The notes under the pieces: model-generated
Database searches by the model: none
Seen by the model: the letters and a program-made list of their open reading frames with translations, nothing else
Told to the model about the DNA's origin: nothing
In this document: positions 47,806-56,896 of the stretch, piece after piece
How positions within the stretch are numbered: position 1 is the stretch's first letter
How the letters are laid out: each line of letters starts with the position of its first letter
Program-made: the position numbers and the translations under genes
Assembly (NCBI GenBank): GCA_963695175.1
Contig: CAVOGG010000011.1
Location: 124,001-188,000, forward strand
Direction: 5' to 3'
Source of the DNA: Fodinibacter sp963695175
GTDB taxonomy: Bacteria; Actinomycetota; Actinomycetes; Actinomycetales; Dermatophilaceae
Length of the DNA: 64,000 nucleotides

Positions 47806-49581
47806 ATGAGCGCCGACACCGAAGCCGCGAAGGTGCAGACCGCACCGATCCCGACCCGCACCCACACCCACGTCCGCCGCCCCTCCAAGGGCCGCACGGT
47901 GGTCAAGTGGGTCACCACGACCGACCACAAGGTCATCGGCAACCTCTACTTCATCACCTCGTTCATCTGGTTCATGCTCGCCGGCATCATGGCGCTGATC
48001 ATCCGCGCCGAGCTCGCGAGCCCGGGGCTGCAGGTCGTCGACACCCCCGACCAGTACAACCAGATGTTCACGATGCACGGCACGATCATGCTGCTGCTCT
48101 TCGCGACACCGCTGTTCGCGGGCTTCGCGAACGCGCTGATGCCGTTGCAGATCGGCGCCCCCGACGTCGCCTTCCCGCGGCTGAACATGTTCGCCTACTG
48201 GCTGTACGTGTTCGGCGGGATCATCGCCGGCGCGGGCTTCCTCACCCCGGGTGGCGCGGCGGCCTTCGGCTGGTTCGCCTACGCCCCGCTGTCCGACAAC
48301 ACCTACACCCCGGGCCTCGGTGGCGACCTGTGGGTCTTCGGGCTCGCACTCGCCGGCTTCGGCACCATCCTCGGCGCGGTCAACTTCATGACCACGATCC
48401 TGTGCATGCGCGCCCCCGGAATGACCATGTTCCGGATGCCGATCTTCACGTGGACGGTGCTCGTCACCTCGATCCTCGTGCTCCTCATCTTCCCCGCCCT
48501 CGCGGCGGCGCTCTTCGCGCTCGGGGCCGACCGGCGGTTCGGGGCGCACGTCTTCGACCCCGCCAACGGCGGAGCCATGCTCTGGCAGCACATCTTCTGG
48601 TTCTTCGGGCATCCAGAGGTCTACGTCATCGCCCTGCCCTTCTTCGGCATCATCTCCGAGGTGCTGCCGGTCTTCTCGCGCAAGCCGATCTTCGGCTACA
48701 AGACCCTCGTCTACGCGACGATCGCCATCGCGGCGCTGTCGGTCAGCGTCTGGGCGCACCACATGTACGTCACGGGCCAGGTGCTGCTGCCGTTCTTCGC
48801 GATCATGACGATGCTGATCGCGGTGCCGACCGGCGTGAAGTTCTTCAACTGGATCGGCACGATGTGGGGAGGCAAGATCTCCTTCGACACCCCGATGCTG
48901 TGGGCGCTCGGCTTCCTGGTCACCTTCCTCTTCGGCGGCCTGACCGGTGTCATCCTGGCCAGCCCCGCCCTGGACTTCCAGCTGTCCGACAGCTACTTCG
49001 TGGTGGCGCACTTCCACTACGTCGTGTTCGGCACGGTCGTCTTCGCGATGTTCGCGGGCTACTACTTCTGGTGGCCGAAGTTCACCGGCCGGATGCTCGA
49101 CGAGCGGCTCGGCAAGATCCACTTCTGGCTGTTGTTCATCGGCTTCCACACGACCTTCCTCGTGCAGCACCTGCTGGGCATGCAGGGGATGCCGCGGCGG
49201 TACGCCGACTACCTGCCCGAGGACGGCTTCACCCTGGGCAACCGGATCTCGACGTTCGGCTCGGTGATCCTCGCGGTGTCGATGATCCCGTTCCTGCTGA
49301 ACGTGTGGAAGACGTGGCGCACCGCGCCGCTGGTCGAGGTCGACGACCCGTGGGGCTACGGCGCCTCGCTCGAGTGGGCCACCTCGTGCCCGCCGCCGCG
49401 GCACAACTTCGACAGCATCCCGCGGATCCGCTCGGAGCGCCCCGCGTTCGACCTGCACCACCCCGAGACGACGTCCGCCGGCATGCACGACGCGCAGTGG
49501 TCCGACGGCAGGTCGGTCGTGTCCGTGCTCGGCCCGGCCGACCTGGAGGGCAACGCCTTCGTCGACGAGAAGGAGAACTGA
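47806..49581 (+). CDS. ctaD: Cytochrome c oxidase subunit I
   Basis: 591 residues, twelve helices; heme a, heme a3 and CuB site of the proton-pumping aa3 oxidase. Visible landmarks: MFTMHGTIMLLLF (heme a His), WFFGHPEVYVIALPFFG (CuB His and cross-linked Tyr), VWAHHMY (CuB His-His), and VAHFHYVVFG near heme a3. GAGGGAGG precedes ATG 47806. Central gene of ctaC-ctaD-ctaF. Confidence 0.97.
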   Translation: MSADTEAAKVQTAPIPTRTHTHVRRPSKGRTVVKWVTTTDHKVIGNLYFITSFIWFMLAGIMALIIRAELASPGLQVVDTPDQYNQMFTMHGTIMLLLFATPLFAGFANALMPLQIGAPDVAFPRLNMFAYWLYVFGGIIAGAGFLTPGGAAAFGWFAYAPLSDNTYTPGLGGDLWVFGLALAGFGTILGAVNFMTTILCMRAPGMTMFRMPIFTWTVLVTSILVLLIFPALAAALFALGADRRFGAHVFDPANGGAMLWQHIFWFFGHPEVYVIALPFFGIISEVLPVFSRKPIFGYKTLVYATIAIAALSVSVWAHHMYVTGQVLLPFFAIMTMLIAVPTGVKFFNWIGTMWGGKISFDTPMLWALGFLVTFLFGGLTGVILASPALDFQLSDSYFVVAHFHYVVFGTVVFAMFAGYYFWWPKFTGRMLDERLGKIHFWLLFIGFHTTFLVQHLLGMQGMPRRYADYLPEDGFTLGNRISTFGSVILAVSMIPFLLNVWKTWRTAPLVEVDDPWGYGASLEWATSCPPPRHNFDSIPRIRSERPAFDLHHPETTSAGMHDAQWSDGRSVVSVLGPADLEGNAFVDEKEN

Positions 49582-49584
49582 CCC

Positions 49585-49998
49585 ATGCGGGCCATGGAAC
49601 GCATCGGCATCCTCCTGGGGGTCTTCGCCTTCACGATGGCGACGATCTACGGGCTGTGGACGGCGTCGACCCCCAACGGCGTCGAGTGGGTGGGCGTCAT
49701 CGGCCTGATCCTCGGCGGTCTGCTCGGGTTCATGATCGCCTGGTACCTCTGGATGACGAGGCGGCGCCTGGAGCGCGACCCCTCCGACGACCCGCTGGGT
49801 GACATCGACGAGATCCAGGGCGAGTACGGCTTCTTCAGCCCGCACAGCTGGTGGCCGCTCTTCCTCGGCGCCGCCGCGGCGACCTGTTTCCTGGGCCTCG
49901 CGGTCGGCTGGTGGCTGTTCGCCATCGGCGCCTTCTTCGCGATCCCGGCCCTGGTCGGCTGGACGTTCGAGTACTGGAAGGGCCAGAACGCGCTCTGA
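49585..49998 (+). CDS. ctaF: Cytochrome c oxidase subunit IV (actinobacterial CtaF)
   Basis: 137 residues, four helices: ERIGILLGVFAFTMATIYGLW, WVGVIGLILGGLLGFMIAWYL, WPLFLGAAAATCFLGLAVGWW and FAIGAFFAIPALVGWTFEYW. It is the small subunit specific to the actinobacterial bcc-aa3 supercomplex. It starts 3 bp after ctaD and is followed by a hairpin. Confidence 0.92.
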   Translation: MRAMERIGILLGVFAFTMATIYGLWTASTPNGVEWVGVIGLILGGLLGFMIAWYLWMTRRRLERDPSDDPLGDIDEIQGEYGFFSPHSWWPLFLGAAAATCFLGLAVGWWLFAIGAFFAIPALVGWTFEYWKGQNAL

Positions 49999-50012
49999 GC
50001 GCACGACCCACG

Positions 50013-50045
50013 AGCGGGCCACCCGGGAAGACCGGGTGGCCCGCT
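50013..50045. terminator. Hairpin terminator after ctaF
   Basis: AGCGGGCCACCCGG and CCGGGTGGCCCGCT pair perfectly over 14 bp with a 5-nt loop, between convergent genes. Confidence 0.85.
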
Positions 50046-50075
50046 GTCGTGTGTGCGGATGTCGTCGGGTTCGGC

Positions 50076-50429
50076 TCAGCCCCAGCCGAGCTCGTGCAGG
50101 GTGTGCTCCTCGATGCCGAAGTGGTGGGCGATCTCGTGCACCACGGTCACGGCGATCTCGTCGCGCAGCTCCTCGTCGTCCTCGCACATCCGGGTCAACG
50201 GGCCGCGGAAGAGGGTGATCCGGTCCGGCAGCGAGCCCTGGTCCCACCCGCCGCCACGTTCGGTGAGGGGGGTTCCTTCGTAGATGCCGAGCAGGTCGGG
50301 GTCGTCGGGGGGCGGCTCGGCCTCGACGAGGAAGACGACGTTGTCGAGCATGGCCATCAGCTCACCCGGCACGTCGTCGAGGGCGTCCTCGATGATCGCG
50401 TCGAACTGCTCGTCGGTCAGCGGCTGCAC
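50076..50429 (-). CDS. Metallopeptidase family protein (zincin, HExxH)
   Basis: 117 residues. The C-terminal zinc site VVHEIAHHFGIEEHTLHELG gives HExxH with a following Glu; the N-terminal half holds DDVPGELMAMLDNVVFLVE and LPDRITLFRGPLTRMC. This is the short Zincin_1 (DUF1025-like) family, of unknown substrate. GTG 50429 lies 30 bp after the serine-hydrolase gene on the same strand and may be co-transcribed with it. Confidence 0.85.
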   Translation of the reverse strand: MQPLTDEQFDAIIEDALDDVPGELMAMLDNVVFLVEAEPPPDDPDLLGIYEGTPLTERGGGWDQGSLPDRITLFRGPLTRMCEDDEELRDEIAVTVVHEIAHHFGIEEHTLHELGWG

Positions 50430-50459
50430 GTGGTCACCCTGCCACTCGTGGACGGCTGC

Positions 50460-51896
50460 TCAGCCGCGTGGCGCCTGGAGCCACGCCAGGCAAGGGCCGT
50501 GCAGGGGAACCCCGCGCCAGGCCGCGGTCACGGTGCCGTCGGCGCAGCGCAGCAGCAGTGAGTGCGGTGTCTCCAGCGCGACGACCGTCGCCTCGAACAC
50601 GCCCGGAGCGACCCAACCGCCGCTGGCGACCCAGGGGGAGCCACCGGCATCCGGCCAGCGACCGTCGCCGCAGGCGATGGTCAGCCGCGCGCCGTCGTCG
50701 ACGTCGAGCTCCCAGCCGTGCTCGCCCGGGCGCACCACGACCGACCTCAGCGCGGGGTGCTCCGCCGTGGGGGTGTGCGCGAAGGCCCAGGGTGCGGGCG
50801 TGGTGGGCGCGGCGGTGGTCGACGCGCCGGCCGGAGCACTGGCGGAGTCGAGCGCGGCCACGAGGCGCGCGTGGGCATCCGGGTCGGCCGACAGCGGCCC
50901 GTCGGCGAGGGCCGGGAGCAGCTCCTCCCAGACGGCCTCGAGCACCTCGTGGGTGGTCTCGGTGCACGACGTCACGGCGACGACGAGGTCGTGGTCGGGC
51001 AGCACGAGGGCGAACTGGCCGTACGCGCCGTCGGCCCGGAAACCCTCGTCGTGGTTGCGCCACATCTGGTAGCCGTAGCCGGCCTTCCAGTCGGCAGGGT
51101 CGGGGTGGTGGGTGGTGTCGGCGAGCGGGCTCGACGCCGTCGCGACCCAGCCGACGGGCAGCAGCTGGTGCCCCTGCCACACACCGTCGTCCAGCAGCAG
51201 CTGGCCCAGCCGGGCGATGGTGTCGGTGCTGATGTGCAGCCCGCTGAAGCCCAGGTCGGCGCCCTCCCACGTCATCCACACCGCCTCCTGCACGCCCAAC
51301 GGGTCGAGCAGGCGCGGCCGCAGGTAGTCGACCAGCCGCTCGCCGGTTCGGCGTTGTACGGCCAGCGCCAGCACCCGGCTGGCGCCGTTGTGGTACATGA
51401 ACCACGAGCCGGGGTCCTCCTCGGGCTCGGCGGCGAGGAACGACGCCACCGACTCCTCACCGCCACCGGCGAGGCCCTGGGCGGACTCGAGGGTGTCGGC
51501 GTGGTGACCGGTCGACATCCGCAGGCAGTCCTCGACCGTGATCGTGGCGGCGCGGGGGCCGGCGGCGTGGGCCGCCTCGGGGAAGACGTCGACGAGCCGT
51601 TCGTCGCGGGCCAGCAGGCCCTCCGCCTCGGCGAAGGCCGCGGCGATGGCGAGGAAGGTCTTGCTCACCGAGTAGACGAGCCGGATGCCGTCGCGCGGCC
51701 AGGGACGCCACGCCCCCTCGGCGACGACGTGGCCGTGGCGCAGGACGACGACGCCGTGCGGCTCGTTGCCCTCACGCTCCCAACGGCGCGCCATCCGCAG
51801 CACCGCGTCGGAGGGCACGCCCTGCTCCTCCGGGGTGCTGCGGGGGAGTGCGGTGGCGGTGGCGGTGGCCGGTGCGGACGGCTCGGTCGGGCTCAC
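50460..51896 (-). CDS. Serine hydrolase, beta-lactamase/class C fold
   Basis: 478 residues. The catalytic SxxK is in RLVYSVSKTFLA and the YxN-type motif in SWFMYHNGASRVL; a late GAYGQFALVLPDHDLVV segment stands where KTG-like strands occur. No signal peptide, so the protein is probably cytoplasmic, an esterase or peptidase rather than a secreted lactamase. A separate C-terminal domain (about 375-478) resembles the lipocalin-like tail seen in some of these proteins. GTG 51896 is leaderless. Confidence 0.85.
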   Translation of the reverse strand: MSPTEPSAPATATATALPRSTPEEQGVPSDAVLRMARRWEREGNEPHGVVVLRHGHVVAEGAWRPWPRDGIRLVYSVSKTFLAIAAAFAEAEGLLARDERLVDVFPEAAHAAGPRAATITVEDCLRMSTGHHADTLESAQGLAGGGEESVASFLAAEPEEDPGSWFMYHNGASRVLALAVQRRTGERLVDYLRPRLLDPLGVQEAVWMTWEGADLGFSGLHISTDTIARLGQLLLDDGVWQGHQLLPVGWVATASSPLADTTHHPDPADWKAGYGYQMWRNHDEGFRADGAYGQFALVLPDHDLVVAVTSCTETTHEVLEAVWEELLPALADGPLSADPDAHARLVAALDSASAPAGASTTAAPTTPAPWAFAHTPTAEHPALRSVVVRPGEHGWELDVDDGARLTIACGDGRWPDAGGSPWVASGGWVAPGVFEATVVALETPHSLLLRCADGTVTAAWRGVPLHGPCLAWLQAPRG

Positions 51897-51902
51897 GTCG
51901 TC

Positions 51903-51908
51903 AGCCTA
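51903..51908 (-). promoter_or_regulatory. -10 element (TAGGCT) of leaderless serine-hydrolase gene
   Basis: TAGGCT on the minus strand, 6 nt before GTG 51896. Confidence 0.65.
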
Positions 51909-51958
51909 GGGGCTCGGCCGCACCGGCCGGCCGGCGGCCCGGCTGGCACGATGAGCGC

Positions 51959-52234
51959 GTGCGAGTGACCGTGCGGGTGCGGCCCGGGGCCTCCAGGACG
52001 CGCGTCGGGGGCCGCTGGGGGGACGAGGAGGTGCTCGGGGTGTCCGTGGCCGCCAGGGCCGTCGACGGGGCCGCCACGGCCGCCGTGCGGGCCGCCGTGG
52101 CCGAGGCCTTCGGGGTGCGTGCCCGCGACGTCACCCTGGTCGCGGGCGAGCGCTCGCGCACCAAGGTGCTCGAGGTGGGCGTCGACGAGGTGACCGGGCG
52201 CGGCATCCTCGCCCGCCTCCTCGCCGGCGACTGA
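51959..52234 (+). CDS. DUF167 (YggU-like) protein
   Basis: 91 residues: VTVRVRPGASRTRVGG at the N-terminus and VTLVAGERSRTKVLEV in the middle are the DUF167 hallmarks; a small alpha/beta fold of unknown role. GTG 51959 is chosen for a CACGAT hexamer 6 nt upstream, a weak -10. It diverges from the serine hydrolase and converges on qcrB across a long palindrome. Confidence 0.85.
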   Translation: MRVTVRVRPGASRTRVGGRWGDEEVLGVSVAARAVDGAATAAVRAAVAEAFGVRARDVTLVAGERSRTKVLEVGVDEVTGRGILARLLAGD

Positions 52235-52241
52235 CCACCTC

Positions 52242-52313
52242 GCGAAGTCAGGAGTACTTCGCCGACTCAGGGTCGTGTACGGCCATGACCCCGCGAAGTG
52301 CTCCTGACTTCGC
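52242..52313. repeat. Long palindromic repeat, copy 1 (GCGAAGT family)
   Basis: The outer arms are 52242-52262 (GCGAAGTCAGGAG then TACTTCGC) and 52293-52313, reverse complements at 20 of 21 positions. Each arm is itself a small hairpin (GCGAAGT/ACTTCGC) and the centre holds a third helix (GGGTC/GACCC). It lies between convergent DUF167 and qcrB. A related copy is at 62534-62643. Confidence 0.85.
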
Positions 52314-52324
52314 AGAGCGGGAGG

Positions 52325-54076
52325 TCAGTGCCGGCCCGCGGGTTCCCCCGACTCGAGCTCGGCGGACTCGCCCGCAGGGGCAGCCTCGATGGCCTCGTGC
52401 TCGGCCCCGTGGTGGTGGGCCGCGGCGAGCTCGGCAGGAGTCACCGGGTTGACGGCATCCGCGAAGTAGAACCTCGAGAGCCGGGCCCGTGCGCGCTCCG
52501 AACGCTTGGCCTTGCGGGCCACGCCGTTCTCGTCGACGGCGGCCTCGATCTCGATCGGGGCCACGGCCTCGTGCTGCACCAGGACCCACTGCTCGGGGGT
52601 GAGCTCGGTGGTGGTCTCGTGCCGCTCGAAGAACCTGCCGTCGGGCGTGCGCACGATGGTGCCGGTCTCGCGGCCGTGCAGCACGGTGTCGCGGTCACGA
52701 CGCTGCAGCGACAGGCAGATGCGCTTGGTCACCCAGAACATCAGGGGCGGCAGCACGAACAGGCCGATCCGGAAGAACCAGGTGATGTCGTTGATCGACA
52801 GGCCCAGCTTGATCGCCATGATGTCGTTGCCGGCGGCGAACCAGAACACCGAGTAGGCGGTGATCGCGGCCATGCCCAGCCCGGTGCGGGTCGGGGCGTT
52901 GCGCGGCCGGTCGAGCAGGTGGTGCTCGCGGTTGTCACCGGTGACCCAGCGTTCGACGAACGGGTAGGCGCCGAGCACGGTGTAGACCAGCGGCAGCAGC
53001 ACCAGCGCACCGAGGGCGATGTTGAGCGACAGGGTGAACCCGAAGGCGCTCACCTCGAGCCAGCCCGGCAGCAGTCGCAGCGCACCGTCGGCGAAGCCCA
53101 TGTACCAGTCCGGCTGCGAACCGGCGGTCACCGGGGAGGGGTCGTAGGGCCCGTAGCCCCAGATCGGGTTGATCTGCACCAGCGCGGACATCATCGCGAT
53201 GATGCCGAAGACGATGAAGAAGAAGCCACCGGCCTTGGCGGCGTAGACCGGCATCACCGGGTAGCCGACGACGTTCTCGTTGGTGCGGCCCGGCCCGGGG
53301 AACTGGGTGTGCTTCTGCACGAAGACCAGCCCGATGTGCGCCGTGAACAGCCCGATGAGGATCGCCGGGATCAGCAGGATGTGGACGCTGTACAGGCGCG
53401 GGATGATCATCTCGCCCGGGAACGGCCCGCCGAAGATCGCGAAGGCCAGGTAGGACCCGATCACCGGGGCGGTCTGCACGAAGCCCTCCATGGCGCGCAG
53501 GCCGGTGCCGGACAGCAGGTCGTCGGGCAGCGAGTAGCCGGCGAAGCCCTCGATGATCGCGAGCAGGGCGAGCACCGAGCCGATCACCCAGTTGATCTCA
53601 CGGGGCTTGCGGAACGCGCCGGTGAAGAACACGCGGAACATGTGCACCGACAGGGCGACGATGAACATCAACGCGGCCCAGTGGTGGATCTGGCGGATGA
53701 TCAGGCCGCCCTTGATGTCGAAGGAGATGTCGAGCGTCGAGGCGTAGGCCTCGGACATGCTGACCCCCCGCAGCGGCACGTACGAGCCGTCGTAGACGAC
53801 GTGCCCGGCGCTGGGGACGAACCAGAAGGTCAGGAACGCCCCGGTCAGCAGGCAGACGATCATCGAGTACATCGCGATCTCGCCGAGCATGAACGACCAG
53901 TGGTCGGGGAAGACCTTCTTCATCAGGTAGCCGACCGGCTTGGCCGCGCCGGTGCGGTCGTCGACCCAGCCGGCGACCCCGCCGATTGTGCGGACCGCGG
54001 CCGACGGTGGTGCCTGGGCGGGGGTGTCGCCCTCGCGGAGGGTGTCCGCGGGACGTGGGGTGGTGTCGGTGCTCAT
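52325..54076 (-). CDS. qcrB: Cytochrome bc1 complex cytochrome b subunit
   Basis: 583 residues. Heme-ligand His pairs lie in the helices around RQIHHWAALMFIVALSVHMFR and RLYSVHILLIPAILIGLFTAHIG; the Qo-site motif appears as PDWY after PSPVTAGSQ. Eight to nine helices, with a long hydrophilic C-terminal tail (about 440-583) typical of actinobacteria. It oxidises menaquinol in the bcc-aa3 supercomplex. Start ATG 54076 overlaps the qcrA stop by one base. Confidence 0.96.
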   Translation of the reverse strand: MSTDTTPRPADTLREGDTPAQAPPSAAVRTIGGVAGWVDDRTGAAKPVGYLMKKVFPDHWSFMLGEIAMYSMIVCLLTGAFLTFWFVPSAGHVVYDGSYVPLRGVSMSEAYASTLDISFDIKGGLIIRQIHHWAALMFIVALSVHMFRVFFTGAFRKPREINWVIGSVLALLAIIEGFAGYSLPDDLLSGTGLRAMEGFVQTAPVIGSYLAFAIFGGPFPGEMIIPRLYSVHILLIPAILIGLFTAHIGLVFVQKHTQFPGPGRTNENVVGYPVMPVYAAKAGGFFFIVFGIIAMMSALVQINPIWGYGPYDPSPVTAGSQPDWYMGFADGALRLLPGWLEVSAFGFTLSLNIALGALVLLPLVYTVLGAYPFVERWVTGDNREHHLLDRPRNAPTRTGLGMAAITAYSVFWFAAGNDIMAIKLGLSINDITWFFRIGLFVLPPLMFWVTKRICLSLQRRDRDTVLHGRETGTIVRTPDGRFFERHETTTELTPEQWVLVQHEAVAPIEIEAAVDENGVARKAKRSERARARLSRFYFADAVNPVTPAELAAAHHHGAEHEAIEAAPAGESAELESGEPAGRH

Positions 54077-55221
54077 CAGCCACGCTCCCAGAAGCTCGGG
54101 CCGACCGCTTCCTGGAACGGGGCGGCGGAGACGAGGTAGCCCTCGTCGTCGACGGTGATCTGCAGCTGCGGCAGGGGGCGCTTCGCGGGGCCGAAGATGA
54201 CCTTCGCGTCCTGCGTCACGTCGAAGGTCGACTGGTGGCACGGGCAGAGCAGGTGGTGCGTCTGCTGCTCGTACAGGCCGACCGGACAACCGACGTGGGT
54301 GCAGATCTTGGAGTAGGCAATGATGCCGTGGTAGCCCCAGTCACGCTGCTTCTGGGACTGGATCAAGTCCTCGTCGAGGCGCATCAGCAGCACGGCCGCC
54401 TTGGCCGCCTCCTCGAGGAGGTTCGGGGTGCCACCGTCGCCGGTGACGGGGTCGGGGAGCAGGCCCTGCGGCATCACGTGGAACACCGAGCCGATGGTGA
54501 CGTCCTCGGCCTTGATGGGGGTGTTCTCCGGGTCGCGCATCAGGCGCAGCGGCACGAACGTGGGGTCCTGGCCGGGGCCGCTGGGGCCGCCGTTCCAGAA
54601 GGTCTGCGACAGGCTGTTCTGCGGCATCGGGCCGAGCGAGCCGGCGATCTGCAGCACGAGCGGCACCGCGAACAGGCCGAGCGCCCCGCCGAGGGTGTAC
54701 TTGATCATCGGGCGCCGGGTGATCTGCGAGCTGCCCCCGCCCACGGTGAGCTCCTCGACGACGCGGTCGCGGGACTCGTCGGTGGCGCGCAGGGTGTGAC
54801 GCTCCTCGACGACCTCCTCGTCGGGCATCAGCGTCTTGGCCCAGTGCACGGCGCCGAAGCCGATGCCCAGCAGGCCGAGCGCCAGGCAGACGCCGAGCGC
54901 GAAGTTGGACGCGCTGGTCTCGCCGATGCCCGGCACGAAGATCGTGGTCTCGAGGCTGATCGCGAAGTAGCAGACGATGAACGCCAGGGTGCCGATGATC
55001 GAGATGGCGAAGAGTGCGGCGACCTGCTTCTCGGCCCGGCGGGCCGCGGCCTCGTCGAGGTCGGCCATCCGCTCGACGTGCTCGGGCAGACCGGGGTTGG
55101 TGAACCGCTCGGGGATGCCGCCGTCCCCGACGATGTGGCCCTGGTCGAGTCGCACGGCGGTTCCGTGCGCGGAGGTGGGGGCCACCTCGCTGCCCGGGTG
55201 GGTGGTGTCCTGCTCGTTCAT
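54076..55221 (-). CDS. qcrA: Cytochrome bc1 complex Rieske iron-sulfur subunit
   Basis: 381 residues. Three N-terminal helices (about 65-85, 100-120, 165-185) anchor the Rieske domain with cluster motifs CTHVGCPVG and CPCHQSTFD. It moves electrons from menaquinol to the cytochrome cc subunit. Long N-terminal region and three helices are typical of actinobacterial QcrA. 47 bp follow the qcrC stop. Confidence 0.96.
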   Translation of the reverse strand: MNEQDTTHPGSEVAPTSAHGTAVRLDQGHIVGDGGIPERFTNPGLPEHVERMADLDEAAARRAEKQVAALFAISIIGTLAFIVCYFAISLETTIFVPGIGETSASNFALGVCLALGLLGIGFGAVHWAKTLMPDEEVVEERHTLRATDESRDRVVEELTVGGGSSQITRRPMIKYTLGGALGLFAVPLVLQIAGSLGPMPQNSLSQTFWNGGPSGPGQDPTFVPLRLMRDPENTPIKAEDVTIGSVFHVMPQGLLPDPVTGDGGTPNLLEEAAKAAVLLMRLDEDLIQSQKQRDWGYHGIIAYSKICTHVGCPVGLYEQQTHHLLCPCHQSTFDVTQDAKVIFGPAKRPLPQLQITVDDEGYLVSAAPFQEAVGPSFWERG

Positions 55222-55268
55222 CGGGTTACCGATCTTCTCGTCGATGTGCGGGTGGGGACGGGTGGGCG

Positions 55269-56078
55269 CTAGGCCGACTTGGAGCCGAGCCAGACGGCGG
55301 CGCCAACGAGGATGCCGAGGCCGAAGACCCAGGCGAACAGCCCCTCGCTGACCGGTCCCAGCGAGCCCAGGGCCATGCCGCCCGGGTTCTCCTGCTCGTC
55401 GATGGTGTGGAGGAAGGCGATGATGTCGCGCTTGCTCTCGGGGGTCAGGTTGGCGTCGTTGAACACGGGCATGCTCTGCGGGCCGGAGACCATGGCCTCG
55501 TAGATGTGCCTGCTCGTGACGTCGCCGATCGCCGGCGCGTACTTGCCGCGGGTCAGGGCACCGCCGGCGCCGGCGGAGTTGTGGCACATCGCGCAGTTCA
55601 CGCGGAACAGCGCGCCACCCCTGGCCGGGTCGCCCTTGGTGGGGTCGACCGCCTCGTCGGAGGGGACCTCCGGACCCGGGGCGAGGGACTCGATGTACGC
55701 GCCGAGCGAGTCGATCTGGGCCTGGGTGAACTTGGGCTCGCCGCCGGGCGCCTGCACCATCGGCCCGGACAACGGCATCCGGCCGGTGCCGACCTGGAAG
55801 TCGACCGCCGCGGCGCCGACGCCGGCCAGCGCCGGACCGGCGATCTTGTCGCCGTGACCGGTCGCGCGTCCCTCGGCGTTCTGCCCGTGGCACGAGGCGC
55901 AGTTGGCCCGGAAGAGCTGCTTGCCCTCCTCGACGGACTGGGCCGGGAGCGCCTTGGTCGTGGCATCGGCGTCCTTGGGCGCGATGGCGGCGTACACGGC
56001 GCCGGTCAGGAACAGGCCGAGCATCAGCAGGATGGCGATCGCCGCCGGGTGCCGGCGGCGGGCTGCCAGTGAGTTCAC
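55269..56078 (-). CDS. qcrC: Cytochrome bc1 complex diheme cytochrome c subunit
   Basis: 269 residues. An N-terminal signal/anchor helix (AAIAILLMLGLFLTGAVYA), two heme-binding motifs CASCH and CAMCH, and a C-terminal helix (LFAWVFGLGILVGAAVWLG). This diheme subunit replaces free cytochrome c in actinobacteria. GTG 56078 follows AGGAA. It is 55 bp after ctaE in the ctaE-qcrC-qcrA-qcrB operon. Confidence 0.96.
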   Translation of the reverse strand: MNSLAARRRHPAAIAILLMLGLFLTGAVYAAIAPKDADATTKALPAQSVEEGKQLFRANCASCHGQNAEGRATGHGDKIAGPALAGVGAAAVDFQVGTGRMPLSGPMVQAPGGEPKFTQAQIDSLGAYIESLAPGPEVPSDEAVDPTKGDPARGGALFRVNCAMCHNSAGAGGALTRGKYAPAIGDVTSRHIYEAMVSGPQSMPVFNDANLTPESKRDIIAFLHTIDEQENPGGMALGSLGPVSEGLFAWVFGLGILVGAAVWLGSKSA

Positions 56079-56133
56079 GGTGCGTTCCTGTCGTCTGGTG
56101 CGGGTTCGGTGGTCGGACCGGGTGCGGCTGACG

Positions 56134-56802
56134 TCACTTCAGGACGTAGATCATGATGAACAGGGCGATCCACACGACGTCGACGAAGTGCCAGTAGTAG
56201 GACGTGACGACCGCGCCGGTGGCCTGCGCGTGCGAGTAGCGGCGGGTGGTGAAGGTGCGCCCGATGATGAGCAGGAACGCGATGAGACCGCCGGTGACGT
56301 GCATGCCGTGGAAGCCGGTGGCCAGGTAGAAGACCGAGCCGTACGCGTCGGAGGAGAGGGTGACGCCCTCGCTGACGAGGTTGGCGTACTCGTAGATCTG
56401 GCCCGCGATGAAGATGGCGCCGAAGACGTAGGTGAGGACGTACCACTCGCGCATGCCCCACGCGGAGATCTTGGTGGCGGAGGTGCCGGCCGGGCGGGAG
56501 ACGATGCCCTTCTCGGCCTGCAGGACGCCGAGCTGGCACCACACCGACGACACGACCAGGACGATGGTGTTGCACAGGGCGAAGGGCACGTTGAGCATCA
56601 CCGTGCGCTCTTCCCAGAGCTGGGTCTCGTGGCCGCGGATCGTGAAGTAGAACGCGAACAGCGCCGCGAAGAACATCAGCTCGCTGGACAGCCACACCAT
56701 GGTGCCGACGGCCACCATGTTGGGACGCGTCGCAGGCCCCTGCCCCGGGATCGAGGGGACAGGCCCCGAAGGCCGGGTCTGAGGTGCAGTTTGAGTCGCC
56801 AC
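56134..56802 (-). CDS. ctaE: Cytochrome c oxidase subunit III
   Basis: 222 residues, five helices: MVAVGTMVWLSSELMFFAALFAFYF, then FALCNTIVLVVSSVWC, VLTYVFGAIFIAGQIYEY, ATGFHGMHVTGGLIAFLLIIG and SYYWHFVDVVWIALFIMIYVL. Landmarks are the Glu in SSELMFF, GFHGMHV and YWHFVDVVW. GTG 56802 is supported by TAATGT just upstream. First gene of the operon with qcrCAB. Confidence 0.96.
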   Translation of the reverse strand: MATQTAPQTRPSGPVPSIPGQGPATRPNMVAVGTMVWLSSELMFFAALFAFYFTIRGHETQLWEERTVMLNVPFALCNTIVLVVSSVWCQLGVLQAEKGIVSRPAGTSATKISAWGMREWYVLTYVFGAIFIAGQIYEYANLVSEGVTLSSDAYGSVFYLATGFHGMHVTGGLIAFLLIIGRTFTTRRYSHAQATGAVVTSYYWHFVDVVWIALFIMIYVLK

Positions 56803-56807
56803 GCACG

Positions 56808-56813
56808 ACATTA
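56808..56813 (-). promoter_or_regulatory. -10 element (TAATGT) before ctaE
   Basis: TAATGT on the minus strand, 5 nt before GTG 56802; a leaderless or nearly leaderless transcript for ctaE-qcrCAB. Confidence 0.55.
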
Positions 56814-56884
56814 TGGCCGGAACTGGCGACGGGCGCTGCGGTGACCCCCCGAAAGGCTCGACAAGTCTGGAAAGAGGCCACCGG

Positions 56885-56890
56885 TACGAT
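56885..56890 (+). promoter_or_regulatory. -10 element (TACGAT) of leaderless pseudo-receiver gene
   Basis: Six nucleotides before ATG 56897. Confidence 0.65.
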
Positions 56891-56896
56891 GCCCGC